A stretch of 64,000 nucleotides of DNA from Amaurobius ferox (lineage: Eukaryota; Arthropoda; Arachnida; Araneae; Amaurobiidae): contig OX578147.1 of the NCBI GenBank assembly GCA_951213105.1, positions 127,492,322 to 127,556,321 on the forward strand, read 5' to 3'. This document shows positions 35,053 to 45,117 of this stretch, piece by piece (positions within the stretch are counted from its first letter, which is position 1; every line of letters begins with the position of its first letter). A program made the position numbers and the translations under genes. The notes beneath the pieces are model-generated. The model saw nothing but the letters and a program-made list of their open reading frames with translations, did no database searches and was not told the DNA's origin.

Positions 35053-35217
35053 CTTTCTCTTCTTTTTTCATTCCTTTTCCCTTTCCTTTTTTCTTTCCTT
35101 TTTTCTTTTCTTTTATCTTTCTTTTTTTCCCGTTTTCCTCGATTTCGCTTTTCCTTGATTTTTTGTATCTGTAAAATGACTCAGGTTCATATAAATTCTG
35201 CTGATTGATTTTTCCAC
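35053..35217 (-). CDS. Candidate exon 2: lysine-rich exon of the minus-strand gene
   Basis: It lies between the acceptor 'tttttaacttcag' (with a long T-rich tract) and the donor 'G|gtaagaac'. It is 165 nt and phase 1 at both ends. It encodes a Gln/Tyr start (KINQQNLYEPESFYRYKKS) followed by about 35 residues dominated by Lys, Gly and Glu. The other two frames are closed or low quality. The Lys/Gly block is low complexity and could act as a nuclear-localisation or matrix-binding patch, but function cannot be inferred. It joins in frame after exon 1. Confidence 0.6.
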
Positions 35218-35312
35218 CTGAAGTTAAAAATAAAAGAAAATATATTAATAATTACTGTATACAATAATTACTGTATACGGTTCTTATATCTTCTACTATA
35301 TACGGTTCTTAC

Positions 35313-35331
35313 CTTCGAAAACAGACGACAT
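35313..35331 (-). CDS. Candidate first coding exon of the minus-strand gene
   Basis: ATG at 35331, encoding MSSVFE plus one base, then the donor 'G|gtaagaac'. An in-frame TAA lies two codons before the ATG with no splice acceptor between, so this ATG is the likely start if the exon is used. The encoded end has no signal peptide. An alternative upstream exon (37525-37569), also ending in phase 1, could splice to exon 2 instead. Confidence 0.45.
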
Positions 35332-35498
35332 AATTTATTTTGTGTTGTATGTTGCTTTATAACGCAATTATTTCAGTTTTATTACATTAGCAGCAGCTTG
35401 AGCTATACGTATTAAATACTAGGTATTAATACTAGGTACTAGATATTGTATTTTACCCTATCTTTGCTGTTTAGTTATGGAAATGAAAGTATAAAAAT

Positions 35499-36350
35499 TT
35501 GATGTGGGTAGCACATGACTTTCCTTATATAATGCAATGAACTTACTTACTACTTTTACAGTTAAAAAAAATCTGATGTGGGCAACACATGACTTTCCTT
35601 ATATAATGTAATGAATTTACTACTTTTACAGTAAAAAAATAGGTTTTTCTTATAGTAGATACTAATATTCTTTCCAAGATATTGAATTTTCGACAATTAG
35701 TTGTCATTTTCATTGAATTAGCGTCATTTTTATCCATTTGACGAGATTTACGTTAATTTGGCAACATTTCAAAAAGTCGCCAAGTTGGCGACATTTCGCC
35801 AAATTCGTCGCCAAAATCTCGCCAAGAGTTATGCACTAAGAAAAAAGTTATTCTTACAGCAGATAAATGACTATTGGCGTTCAAATACAAAAGTATTATT
35901 CAAAGTATATTTTTTCATGAATGGAACGAGCTAGATCCACGAGAATGATGTCACTCAATTTATCGCATGGTATTACATATGAAAAGTGAACATGTTTCTC
36001 AATAGGAATTTTTTTTATGTGACTTTTTCATAATTTTTTTGTAAAATGTACAATATCTCGAGAACGGTTCATGTTAGCCTTCTAAAATTTATGCCAATCG
36101 TTTTCTAATGAAAAATTACATAAGAAATGTCTATTTGCGTAACTTTATTAGCGGTTTTGATTTTTTGACGATTTTTTCAAAATTTCATTCGAAAATTTAG
36201 GGAGGTTCTGAACATTCGATTACGTATAAAAACAATAGGCTTCCAGTGTTTACGGATTGTGATTTTTGTACCAAATTTGGTTCGAATCGGTCCATTCGTT
36301 CGTCTGTTATCGTCTCCACAGACTCACTGACACACACACATACACACATA

Positions 36351-36396
<46 letters not shown>

Positions 36397-37445
36397 TCAC
36401 TCCAAAAATGTTTGATTCGTGATCAGGGATGCTTGAAACGTGCTCTCCCGTCGAAAACTCGAATTCGAATTTTCGACCCCGTCACAATACTTTCCTTATA
36501 CATTATGTATATAAGGAAAGTAAAAATCTGATGTGGGCAACACATGACTTTCCTTATATAATGCAATGAATTTACTACATTTACAGTTAAAAAATATGTT
36601 ATTCTTACAGTAGATACTTATATTCTTTAAAAGATATTGAATTTTCTTCAATTAGTCGTCATTTTCATTGATTTAGCGCCATTTTTATCCATTTGGCGAG
36701 ATTTTTGTTAATTTGGCAAAATTTTAAAAAGTCGCCAAGTTGGCGACATCTCGCCAAGCGTTATGGACGGAGAAATAAATTATTCTTACAGCAGGTAAAT
36801 GACTATTGGCGTTCAAATACAAAAGTATTACTCAAAGTATCTTTTTTCCTGAATGGAACGAGTTAGTTCCACGAGAATGATGTCACCCAATTTATCGCAT
36901 GGTATTACATATGAAAAGTGAACATGTTCCTCAATAGGAAATATTTTTTTTTATTTTATATGACTTTTTGAATTTTTTTTTAAATGTGCAATATCTCGAG
37001 AACGGTTCATTTTAGCGTTCTAAAATTTATGTCAATCGTTTTCTAATGAAAAATGACATAAGAAATGTCTATTTGCGTAACTTTATTATCGGTTTTGATT
37101 TTTTGACGGTTTTTTCAAAATTTCACTCGAAAATTTAGGAGGGTTCTGACCATTCGATTGCGTATAAAAACAATAGGCTTCCAGTGTTTACGGATTGAGA
37201 TTTTTGTACCAAATTTTGTTCGAATCGGTCCATTCGTTCGTCAGTTATCGTCTCCACAGACTCACTGACACACACTCACACACACATACATACTTTCACA
37301 CACACACACACACACAGACATCACTTCAAAAACGTTTGATTCGTGATCAGGGATGCTTGAAACGTGCTCTCCCGTCGAAAACTCGAATTCGAATTTTCGA
37401 CCCCGTCACAATACTTTCCTTATACATTATGTATATAAGGAAAGC
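35499..37445 (+). repeat. Tandem run of family 1 elements (fragment plus two full copies)
   Basis: A 5' fragment starts at 35499 ('ttgatgtgggtagcacatga'). A full copy occupies 35572-36521 and another 36527-37445, each separated only by an A-run. Each full copy ends in the 'ttatgtatataaggaaag' hairpin. The first has a pure CA tract at 36355-36391. Head-to-tail spacing by A-runs recalls rolling-circle or repeated insertion into the same kind of site. Confidence 0.75.
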
Positions 37446-37524
37446 AATAATTACAAGCTAAAGAGCTAAGATGGGATAAAAGTCTACTTTTTCAAAACAT
37501 TTCAATTAAATGTATAATACTCAC

Positions 37525-37569
37525 TTAGACTTTCAACAACTGCTGCTGCAGCACGTTTCTTTGTTAACA
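37525..37569 (-). CDS. Possible alternative upstream exon, Ala-rich
   Basis: Donor 'A|gtgagtat' at 37525. It encodes LTKKRAAAAVVESL in phase 1. The usable acceptor now is 'cgttctag' at the end of a piggyBac-like MITE (37568-37806). Before that insertion the acceptor would have been 'aatgtag' next to the TTAA target. Both give the same phase. Very short and Ala-biased, so it could be chance. Confidence 0.3.
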
Positions 37570-37806
37570 CTAGAACGACGGAAGCGGTCATTTTGACCAA
37601 CTACTTTGACCGCTGCCGTCGTTCTAGGAAGATCGTTGATTTGTTCTCTTATTATAAAACCTAGAATAATTTTCTTCTGTGTTTTCAATAACTTTAAGAA
37701 AATAAGAAAAGTCATAAAATGTCAAGGGGCTGAGATTAGCCGTTTTGGAGGAATCGTTTCTCATAGTAGTTATGCGGTCAAAATGACAGCTTCTGTCGTT
37801 CTAGTG
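37568..37806. mobile_element. PiggyBac-like MITE, TTAA target
   Basis: Ends CACTAGAACGACGGAAGC and its inverse (gcttctgtcgttctagtg), flanked by TTAA at 37564-37567 and 37807-37810. The inner arms carry 'ggtcattttgacc'. 239 bp, no coding region. Confidence 0.85.
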
Positions 37807-37825
37807 TTAAACCTACATTAATTAA

Positions 37826-37865
<40 letters not shown>

Positions 37866-37901
37866 TAATTAAATTAATATATATATATATATATATATAT
37901 A
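37826..37901. repeat. (TA)n microsatellite, duplicated block
   Basis: 'acattaattaaattaa' followed by a TA run, present twice in tandem. Confidence 0.9.
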
Positions 37902-37979
37902 ACAGAGAATAAATTTAAACACTGTCTGATTTACACGAAATTGATATCACAAAAGTCTGATTTACATCAATATGTGAAA

Positions 37980-38725
37980 TAGTGGCGTACGCAGGATTTT
38001 GATTTGGGAGAGGGGGCTGAAGTTCGGTTTGGGGGGGGGGGGGCTATCTGCAAATAAAATACTGAAACTTATCAAATTGAATACATAAATGATTGATTTG
38101 CATCTAAGAGAAATAGTTCGCACGATACGCAATAGATGGCGCTGTCTATAGAGAAATATATGGAAAGACATCGCCATTTATGGCTCATTCGACGAACTAT
38201 TTCTGTTTGTAATAAATCAATCATTTAGATCTGTTTTCAGCAGCAGTTTTAGTATTTTAGTTGCAGATAAAAAATATTATATCTCAACACAAATTAGGTT
38301 CAGATCGTAAGTCAGATTCAATATTCTCAAGTTTGTTAACGAATAATATATTGTTCTATGTGGCTAAAAAGAGTAATGTTTCCACGTATAAGAAATCGTG
38401 TTTTATTCAGTTATCAAATTAATTTTGCTATCATTTATAATCCACCCGGCTGGTGTATATCAGAAGGTCGTCAGTTCGACAAAGCAACTAAACTAACAAA
38501 TTGAACATTCATAACCATTCCAAATACAATAATCCTAAGTTTTTTATTTATGTATAAATTGTTTTTATTGGTATACACGTGGGAGAAAACACACAGTTGT
38601 AATGGAACGTTTTAATTCCAAAAAGCATTTTTCTTATTTTTTTCTCTCATATTGACTTTTAATTAAATTAACAATTTTTCAGGGGGGGGGGGCTTTAGCA
38701 CCTCCTGGCCACTCCTAAATACGGG
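37980..38725. mobile_element. Decayed element containing a 140-bp hairpin MITE
   Basis: The outer boundary phrases 'agtggcgtacgcaggatttt' and 'ctcctaaatacggg', each next to a G-run (38028-38043 and 38683-38694), suggest one old element. Inside, 38087-38226 has inverted ends AAATGATTGATTT and AAATCAATCATTT with 'gaaatagttcg'/'cgaactatttc' arms, a palindromic MITE. No transposase is seen. Confidence 0.5.
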
Positions 38726-39711
38726 CTTATATATCTTTAAATATTAGTGGAGACAAGCTTTAAAGCAGCACTAACAATTTATTATTACTTAAAGCAAGCA
38801 ATACATGCAGTACTCAAAAGCATCGATACCCAACTACGGGGAAAATTTAGAGATTACATTATCAACCTTGAAATCTTGGTGAGACCTGAGATCAAGAATA
38901 AAATTTTGTATAGTGTTGCCATCTAGCGGCAGCCCAGGAATATGAAAACCATTCGAGGAACCCTGAAACTTAACTATTTCAACAATATATTGCCCGTAAC
39001 TACTTATAATTTTAATAAAAGAAAGTATTTTTAAAATGTTAATATTCCATTTTGTATCACCTTCATTTTAATATTTGACATTTATTTATAAATTTTTTAC
39101 TTTGCTTTTAAAAAAATCAAAACATTCGTATCGATGCATTTTCTTATTTATATATATCTCCATCTCCTCCAAAGATTGTAAAAATGCCTTGTACTTTAAT
39201 TTTGCATAGGACTATTTTAAAAATATCGAGCAGATTTATTTCTGAATAGTGTAGATTGTATATATATAGCCACGCCCACATTTGACCACTCCCATTTTTA
39301 GGATTCAGAGTTCTCTTGGAGCATGGAAAGAGTGCGTATTTGCAATAAATATCAAAGAGGGAGGAGGAGTAAATTTTAAGCTGATAGTTTTTTTCCAAAT
39401 TATTATTTTCGCAAATGCGAAAGTGACCGAAGAAAAGTACGGAAATTTAAATAATGTTTTAGGGTGAAATTATATCGGCAGTAATTCTGCCATTTCAACT
39501 GTAAATTTCATTTTATTTTATATATGACCCGACATATCATAGGTATAGCTTTTCAACTGTCGGAATTTCGACAGCTTTTAATTGAGCCCAAAACGGATAA
39601 TATTATTGTATTGTCCTACAGAGTACGAGATTGTAAAATATTAAAAATTAAATAGTTGTGTACAGTCTACCTACCAGTAAGAATTTAAGAGTATTTTTTT
39701 ATATAAAATAG
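38726..39711. other. Intergenic DNA, nothing identified
   Basis: No gene or element end is supported. A few open frames of 60-80 codons have no domain-like features. Confidence 0.4.
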
Positions 39712-39938
39712 GATTTCATTCATAAAAGCACCTTTCAGCCCATCCTCCTCTATGCCTGCCCTATCTGAGGTTTCGCATGTAAATCCAGTACCGAAAAATT
39801 GCAAACTGAACAGAACCGGATACTCCGTATCATTAGAAAAGCCCCGCGGTACTTGAGCAACGACGTAATCAGAAAAGATTTTAAAATCAAAATCATCAAA
39901 CAATCCATTAGGAAACAGGCAAATAAATTCTTTAGCAA
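39712..39938 (+). pseudogene. Jockey-like LINE reverse transcriptase C-terminus, left part
   Basis: In one frame it reads ILLYACPI, stop, GFACKSSTEKLQTEQNRILR and then RKAPRYLSND, the well-known region after the RT domain in Jockey-type LINEs. An in-frame TGA at 39766-39768 replaces the usual Trp. The frame is cut by the LTR element at 39939 and resumes after it at 47325. Confidence 0.75.
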
Positions 39939-40833
39939 TGTGGCGTAGTGGTAGCGTGGTTTTATAGTCACAGCCAAATAACTCTCGAGTGACTTCAATT
40001 CTTTATTTATTTACAGCAATTAGGTAATATACAATTTAGGTTACAAAGGTATCCAAATCTGATGTGAGGCGAATAGTCCGCTGAGGTCACTCTGACGTGT
40101 TCAAGAAAATGTCCACATCAATTTCCAGTGGAAAGTCTATGAGAGGTGATTCTCTAACTAGGTTTCAAGATGAAACTGACGTAAGTCCACGATGCGGTGA
40201 CGTCCTGTCACGACGATGCTAGACCCGGGTGGTCTGAATTTTAGACTAGCGGTAGTCTATATGGATCGAGTCCTACTGGGCCCTCGATCTCTCTTCCGTT
40301 CCGTCCTTAGGTCAGGAACTATCGCAGAAGGTTTCTGCTCAAAAACCAAATACAGGGCCTATGCCCGAGAAGCACTCTCTTTCCAAAAAGACGAGCTCTC
40401 TTGTCGAAGATCCGATCTTAACTCCTCTCTCAAACCCTGCTCCGGTCGCCCTCAGAAAAAGAGCCACCAGGGGACAATTTACTCTCTATTTTTCTATTGG
40501 ATCTGACCGTGATGTCATTTTTCTTGAGTCTCATTTGTCCGGAGACTCGTGCCAGTAAGTCTAGGGGACACTCCCCTCACGTCTGGAGCTAACGTCCACG
40601 CGATCACTCAAGGCGGTTCATGCCAGCTTAGCCTTTCTTTTTAACTGTCAATTTTCCAGACATGGTGGCGCGGGATTCGCGACGTCCATTGTTCTGGTGA
40701 CCTCTGCTGTCTTTAACATTCAAAGGGTCACAGGTGTGCCCGGTCTGGAATTTCTAAGCCCCAATTCCAATTCGGGGGGGGGGGGGGAGATTTAATTACA
40801 GCTTTATTTGCTGAATTAATTTAATTCGGCACA
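39939..40833 (-). repeat. 3' LTR of the retrotransposon
   Basis: Minus-strand ends are TGTGCCG and CGCCACA. It contains 'aataaa'-type motifs ('caaataaagc' near the start of the minus-strand reading) suited to polyadenylation. It carries a longer G-run (40776-40788 on the plus strand) than the other LTR. Confidence 0.93.
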
Positions 40834-40849
40834 ATCCCTCCCCCCTTAG
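40834..40849 (-). other. Polypurine tract
   Basis: The minus strand reads CTAAGGGGGGAGGGAT immediately before the 3' LTR's TG, the expected plus-strand primer site for an LTR element. Confidence 0.85.
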
Positions 40850-41026
40850 GGAGATTTTGTCTAGCAGGCAAAATCTGTAAGGCAAAGGGTTAGACATGGT
40901 TCACCTGACAACATCATTAGAGGCAACAAGGATTAAAATAAAACAAAAAAAAATTAAATATATACACAAAAACAATTCCTACAAAAATTATAAAAATATA
41001 TACAGCACAATGTAATACAGTTTTTT

Positions 41027-44000
41027 CTAATCTGGCAGCATTCTGCTCAGACAGTCTGCATGTCCGATATCCTTTCCAGCCCGGTGAATGATCTGATAGT
41101 TAAAAGGCTGTAGAGCTAGGGCCCATCTCATCAATCTAGGGTTCTGACCAGAATTGGTTTTAAGGAACACTAATGGGTTATGATCGGTTTCGATTGTGAA
41201 CTTTTGACCATCAAGGTAATGTCGCAGCTTTTTTATTGCAAAAATTATGCCTACGCATTCCTTCTCCGTGGTTCCAAACCTTTGTTCCGTTGTCGTAAAT
41301 TTCCTACTCAAATATAATATTGGGTGGTCAGTATTATCCGCCCCCTTCTGAGCCATTATTACGCCCAGCCCTTTTAATGACGCGTCAGTTTGAAGGATAA
41401 ACTCCTTAGTGAAATCGGGTGCGTATAACACAGGCTTTTCTGTCAGTTTTGTTTTAAGCTCGTTAAAAGCGCTCTCGCACTCTTCCGTCCATACTATCTC
41501 CTCCTTCCTATTCTTTCCTTTCAGTGCCCGAGTCAGAGGTTCGGCAATAATTGCGTAATTACGTATATAGCGTGCGTAATAACCACTAAGGCCTAAAAAC
41601 TGCCTGATTTGGGTTTTATTTCGGGGCGTCCGAAAATCTAACACCGCTTTAATTTTCGCCTCGGTCGGCGTCCTTTGACCGTTCCCTACCATGTGTCCTA
41701 AGTATTTAACACAACTCTGTCCAAATTTGCATTTGGCAGGTTTTATCGTTAGTTTGGCAGAAGCGATTTTCCTCAAAACAACATCCAGGTGTTTTAAATG
41801 TTCATCCCAGGTCTCTGAGAAAATGGCAACGTCGTCCAGGTATGGAACACAAAACTCCTCACAACCCTGTAACAATTGTGCCATGAACTTGGAGAAACAA
41901 TAGGGGGCGTTGACTAACCCGAACGGAAGCACTAACGGTCGGTACGTTCCGAAGGTCGTGACGAACGCGGCTAACCTTTGAGCTCTAGGACTTAAGGGGA
42001 TCTGCCAGTACCCCTTGGTCAGATCAATTACCGTAATGAACTTCGCTGACGACACCTTCTCTATCCTATCATCCATGTTAGGTAGCGGATAATATTCTGT
42101 GCGAATAATTGAATTTAACCGCCTGTAATCGACACATAATCTCGGGTCCTTCCCTGGACTTTCCACTAGGATTATGGGTGAAGTATAATCCGACTCTCCA
42201 ATCTCAATGATTTTTAATTCCAGCATTCTCTTAATCTCCCGTTTCACAATATCGTTCTGTCTCGGGGACGTCCTATACGGTTTAGAGCGTACGGGTTTAT
42301 TGCTTATAAGTTCAATATCGTGCTCGATTAAATGCGTTCTGCCTGGATCATTTGAAAATAGATTTTCATGCGATTTCAGTAATTTCCTCAACTCTTCAAT
42401 CTGTTCTGAAGTGCACTTTTCTCGTAACGCACTGTCCGTGACGATTTCCTCGAAATCAAAAATGTTGGGATTAGCTACGGGATATGAAATATCCAACTCC
42501 GAATCCTTCGTTTCCTCTGCAACATTTTCGCTTATTAAAACATTCACGCACTCCACGCGCTGGTGATATGGTTTTAATAAATTTACGTGGTACACTTGTA
42601 CCTTTTCAGATTTCCCTGGCATCCTTACAGTGTAATTTGTCTCGGATAATTGTCTCTCAATAGTCCCGGGACCTATCCACTTAACGGCTAATTTATTCGG
42701 CCGGTGTGTCGCCAAAACCAAAACCTGATTCCCTGCCTTAAATTCTCTTTTAACGGAACCCTTATCATAATACTCCTTTCGTTTTATTTTGTTATCTGTC
42801 TCCGTTTCCGAAGCCAGCTGCTGACAATGCCTTAATCGGTTTAAAAGGTCAAATACATAATCCGTGACCACATCATCTGTTATCGGCTCACGCGCCCACT
42901 GCTCGAACAATAGAGTCTCCGGTGTCCGAAGGTTCCTGCCGTGAACTAACTCGGAGGGACTAAATCCAGTAGATTCGTGGGTGACATTGCGTAATGCCAG
43001 CAAGACTGAGGGCAAATGTCGCTCCCATTCAGTACCGGTTTCGGCACACATTGCACGCAAAAGTCTTTTAATTGTTCGGTGAAATCTCTCGACTGGATTT
43101 GACTGGGGGTGATAAATAGAACTATGGGTGGTTTTCACTCCAAACTTTTCGAAGAACGTCGTTGTCAAGTTGCTAGTAAAATAGCTTCCATTGTCCAATT
43201 GGACTTCCCTGGGGTACCCAATGCGGCTAAATAACAACAACAAAGCATCCGTCACGTTCTGCGAGCTTACCGTAGGTAAAGGTATAGCTTCAGGATATTT
43301 AGAGGCTATGTCAATACAAGTTAGGAGGTACCTATTATTTTTCGAAGATACCGGCAGCGGCCCTACGGTATCTATGTTTATTTTTGAAAATATTTCTGAA
43401 ATCACAGGCACAAGTTTAAGTGGGGCTTTTTTCTTTTCTAATGATTTCCCCACCCGCTGACATGCATCGCAAGTTTTTACCATTTCTTCAACGTTTTTAA
43501 AGCATTGAGGCCAAAAATAGTGTCTCAAAAGCTTATCCTTGGTCTTAGTAGTTCCCATGTGCGAACCAAAACCTTCATGACAAAGACTTAATATTTTTGA
43601 TCTATACTTAGTGGGAATCAACAGCTGTTTCCTAACTAACCCTCGGTGATCTGTCGATTTTCTGAACAGTAATTCGCGTTCAATTACAAATTCCGACGTT
43701 TTATTTTGCTCTACCTTTTCCCAGAGAGACTTTAAATTTGGGCATTTTTTCTGTTCCTCTAAGAATTCAGTAGCATCTACGTTTATCAATTCTTGCGTAG
43801 GGTATGGTTCAACCGGAGGTAAATCAATCGGTTCTTCTTGCCCATCTATTAATTCTTCACTTTCCGCCACATTTGCGGGTTCTGACTCAATCAATTTTAA
43901 TTTTTCATCGAAATTTCCTTTATTTCCCGTTTCCGCGCTCCCTTTTGGTTCTTCGGTTGCCTTTTTAGATTTGCTTTGACTCCTCGTAATCATAGCATTA

Positions 44001-45109
44001 ATTCTTTGGGGGTTATCCTTATTTAAGTCGATTAATTCCTGACTTGAGTTCCCCAACAGATAGTGATTCATTTCCACTGATTTGCCCACGATGGCTGCTT
44101 TGGTTCGAATGGTTCCGAATTCAGTGCTTTCCAAAATTACACGAGCTAGCGGTAGACACATAAAATCATTTCCTAAGGGTTGCTTTACCCACACGGTCTC
44201 CCCTGTAAAATCTTCGGGTTTTACTAATTTGATGGACGCAAGATCTATGCTACTCCCGCTGTCACGAAGTATAAGCGTATCCATGGAATTCACTTTCGCC
44301 CGGCTTAAATAGGGTTTAAATGAAGCATTAAAATGGTCGGTCGTCTCTAGATTATTTACAATCTCCGCGCCCCTTTTTGATTCGGTACAGTTCGTACTGA
44401 TGTGTCCGATTTTCCGGCAGAGATAGCACGTCACACTTTTCTTCCGCTCGAATTCCCTCGTTCTCCAATCGTTATTTGTTTGATTAGCACTCGACCCATT
44501 TTTAGGCACGTTCCTATTTACATCCACCCTTTTCCCAGCTTGGGTTTGTTCGGTTGTTTTTGGGCGGTCTACAAATTTCCTTTCGGGAGGTTTAAAAATT
44601 TGGGGTTTCTTTATAAACCGTCTAGATGCCTCATAATCATCTAATTTCTTTGCTAGTTCGCTTGGTCTGTTAACCTTTCCCCAATTATCGATGAAGTGTT
44701 CTTTCACTTCGGCCGACACGCGTCTTTTTATTTGGTCCGCCACCATCAATTCTTTTAAAGATTCAAAATCCTGAACCTCTATTTCTCTTAGCCATCCTTC
44801 GAGATATGCCCGTAACTCAAAAACGAGGTCTTTCCAGAGCTCTCCTTCTCGTTTTTTATGTGTTTGGAATTTGGTCCTAAGGGTCTCTGAGTTAAGTTTA
44901 AATCTTTCCATCAGTACCGACTTAATATGTTCATAGTCATCGACTTTCTCTTCGGGCTCTCTAATTATAATTTCGGCGATCTCAATCGGAATCAAACTAA
45001 GTAATTGAGTTACCCATTCCTCCTTCTCGATTCCATTCTTACGAGCTTGACGCTCAAATAACGTCAGAAATAGAGCCATATCCGATTTTTCGGGTTCATA
45101 TTTCTGCAT
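41027..45109 (-). CDS. Gag-protease-integrase-RT-RNase H polyprotein (1360 aa)
   Basis: It makes the structural and enzymatic proteins of the element. Domains by residue: Gag capsid-like region 1-180; CCHC zinc knuckle C228/C231/H236/C241; aspartic protease with DSG at 283-285; integrase zinc finger H511/H517/C547/C550; integrase catalytic D580, D639, E674; GPY/F-like module about 811-850 (WIGPG ... VNLLKPY); reverse transcriptase about 930-1110 with LPFGLVNAP at 1061-1069 and YLDD at 1090-1093; RNase H D1242, E1282/E1284, D1309, ending CLSRMLPD. The D639-E674 gap has 34 residues rather than the usual 35. There is no internal stop. It starts 8 bases after the stop of the preceding Gag frame, in the -1 frame. 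All catalytic residues seem present, so it may be active. Confidence 0.93.
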   Translation of the reverse strand: MQKYEPEKSDMALFLTLFERQARKNGIEKEEWVTQLLSLIPIEIAEIIIREPEEKVDDYEHIKSVLMERFKLNSETLRTKFQTHKKREGELWKDLVFELRAYLEGWLREIEVQDFESLKELMVADQIKRRVSAEVKEHFIDNWGKVNRPSELAKKLDDYEASRRFIKKPQIFKPPERKFVDRPKTTEQTQAGKRVDVNRNVPKNGSSANQTNNDWRTREFERKKSVTCYLCRKIGHISTNCTESKRGAEIVNNLETTDHFNASFKPYLSRAKVNSMDTLILRDSGSSIDLASIKLVKPEDFTGETVWVKQPLGNDFMCLPLARVILESTEFGTIRTKAAIVGKSVEMNHYLLGNSSQELIDLNKDNPQRINAMITRSQSKSKKATEEPKGSAETGNKGNFDEKLKLIESEPANVAESEELIDGQEEPIDLPPVEPYPTQELINVDATEFLEEQKKCPNLKSLWEKVEQNKTSEFVIERELLFRKSTDHRGLVRKQLLIPTKYRSKILSLCHEGFGSHMGTTKTKDKLLRHYFWPQCFKNVEEMVKTCDACQRVGKSLEKKKAPLKLVPVISEIFSKINIDTVGPLPVSSKNNRYLLTCIDIASKYPEAIPLPTVSSQNVTDALLLLFSRIGYPREVQLDNGSYFTSNLTTTFFEKFGVKTTHSSIYHPQSNPVERFHRTIKRLLRAMCAETGTEWERHLPSVLLALRNVTHESTGFSPSELVHGRNLRTPETLLFEQWAREPITDDVVTDYVFDLLNRLRHCQQLASETETDNKIKRKEYYDKGSVKREFKAGNQVLVLATHRPNKLAVKWIGPGTIERQLSETNYTVRMPGKSEKVQVYHVNLLKPYHQRVECVNVLISENVAEETKDSELDISYPVANPNIFDFEEIVTDSALREKCTSEQIEELRKLLKSHENLFSNDPGRTHLIEHDIELISNKPVRSKPYRTSPRQNDIVKREIKRMLELKIIEIGESDYTSPIILVESPGKDPRLCVDYRRLNSIIRTEYYPLPNMDDRIEKVSSAKFITVIDLTKGYWQIPLSPRAQRLAAFVTTFGTYRPLVLPFGLVNAPYCFSKFMAQLLQGCEEFCVPYLDDVAIFSETWDEHLKHLDVVLRKIASAKLTIKPAKCKFGQSCVKYLGHMVGNGQRTPTEAKIKAVLDFRTPRNKTQIRQFLGLSGYYARYIRNYAIIAEPLTRALKGKNRKEEIVWTEECESAFNELKTKLTEKPVLYAPDFTKEFILQTDASLKGLGVIMAQKGADNTDHPILYLSRKFTTTEQRFGTTEKECVGIIFAIKKLRHYLDGQKFTIETDHNPLVFLKTNSGQNPRLMRWALALQPFNYQIIHRAGKDIGHADCLSRMLPD

Positions 45110-45117
45110 TACAGATA

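Noticed and set aside
35020..35208. Phe/Leu/Ser-rich plus-strand frame that looks like a membrane peptide
   Set aside because: It is the antisense of the Lys-rich exon 2. The pyrimidine-rich strand gives hydrophobic residues by composition alone.
41691..44644. Plus-strand open frames of 70-119 codons opposite the polyprotein
   Set aside because: They are antisense shadows of the long Gag-Pol frame, with no domains of their own.
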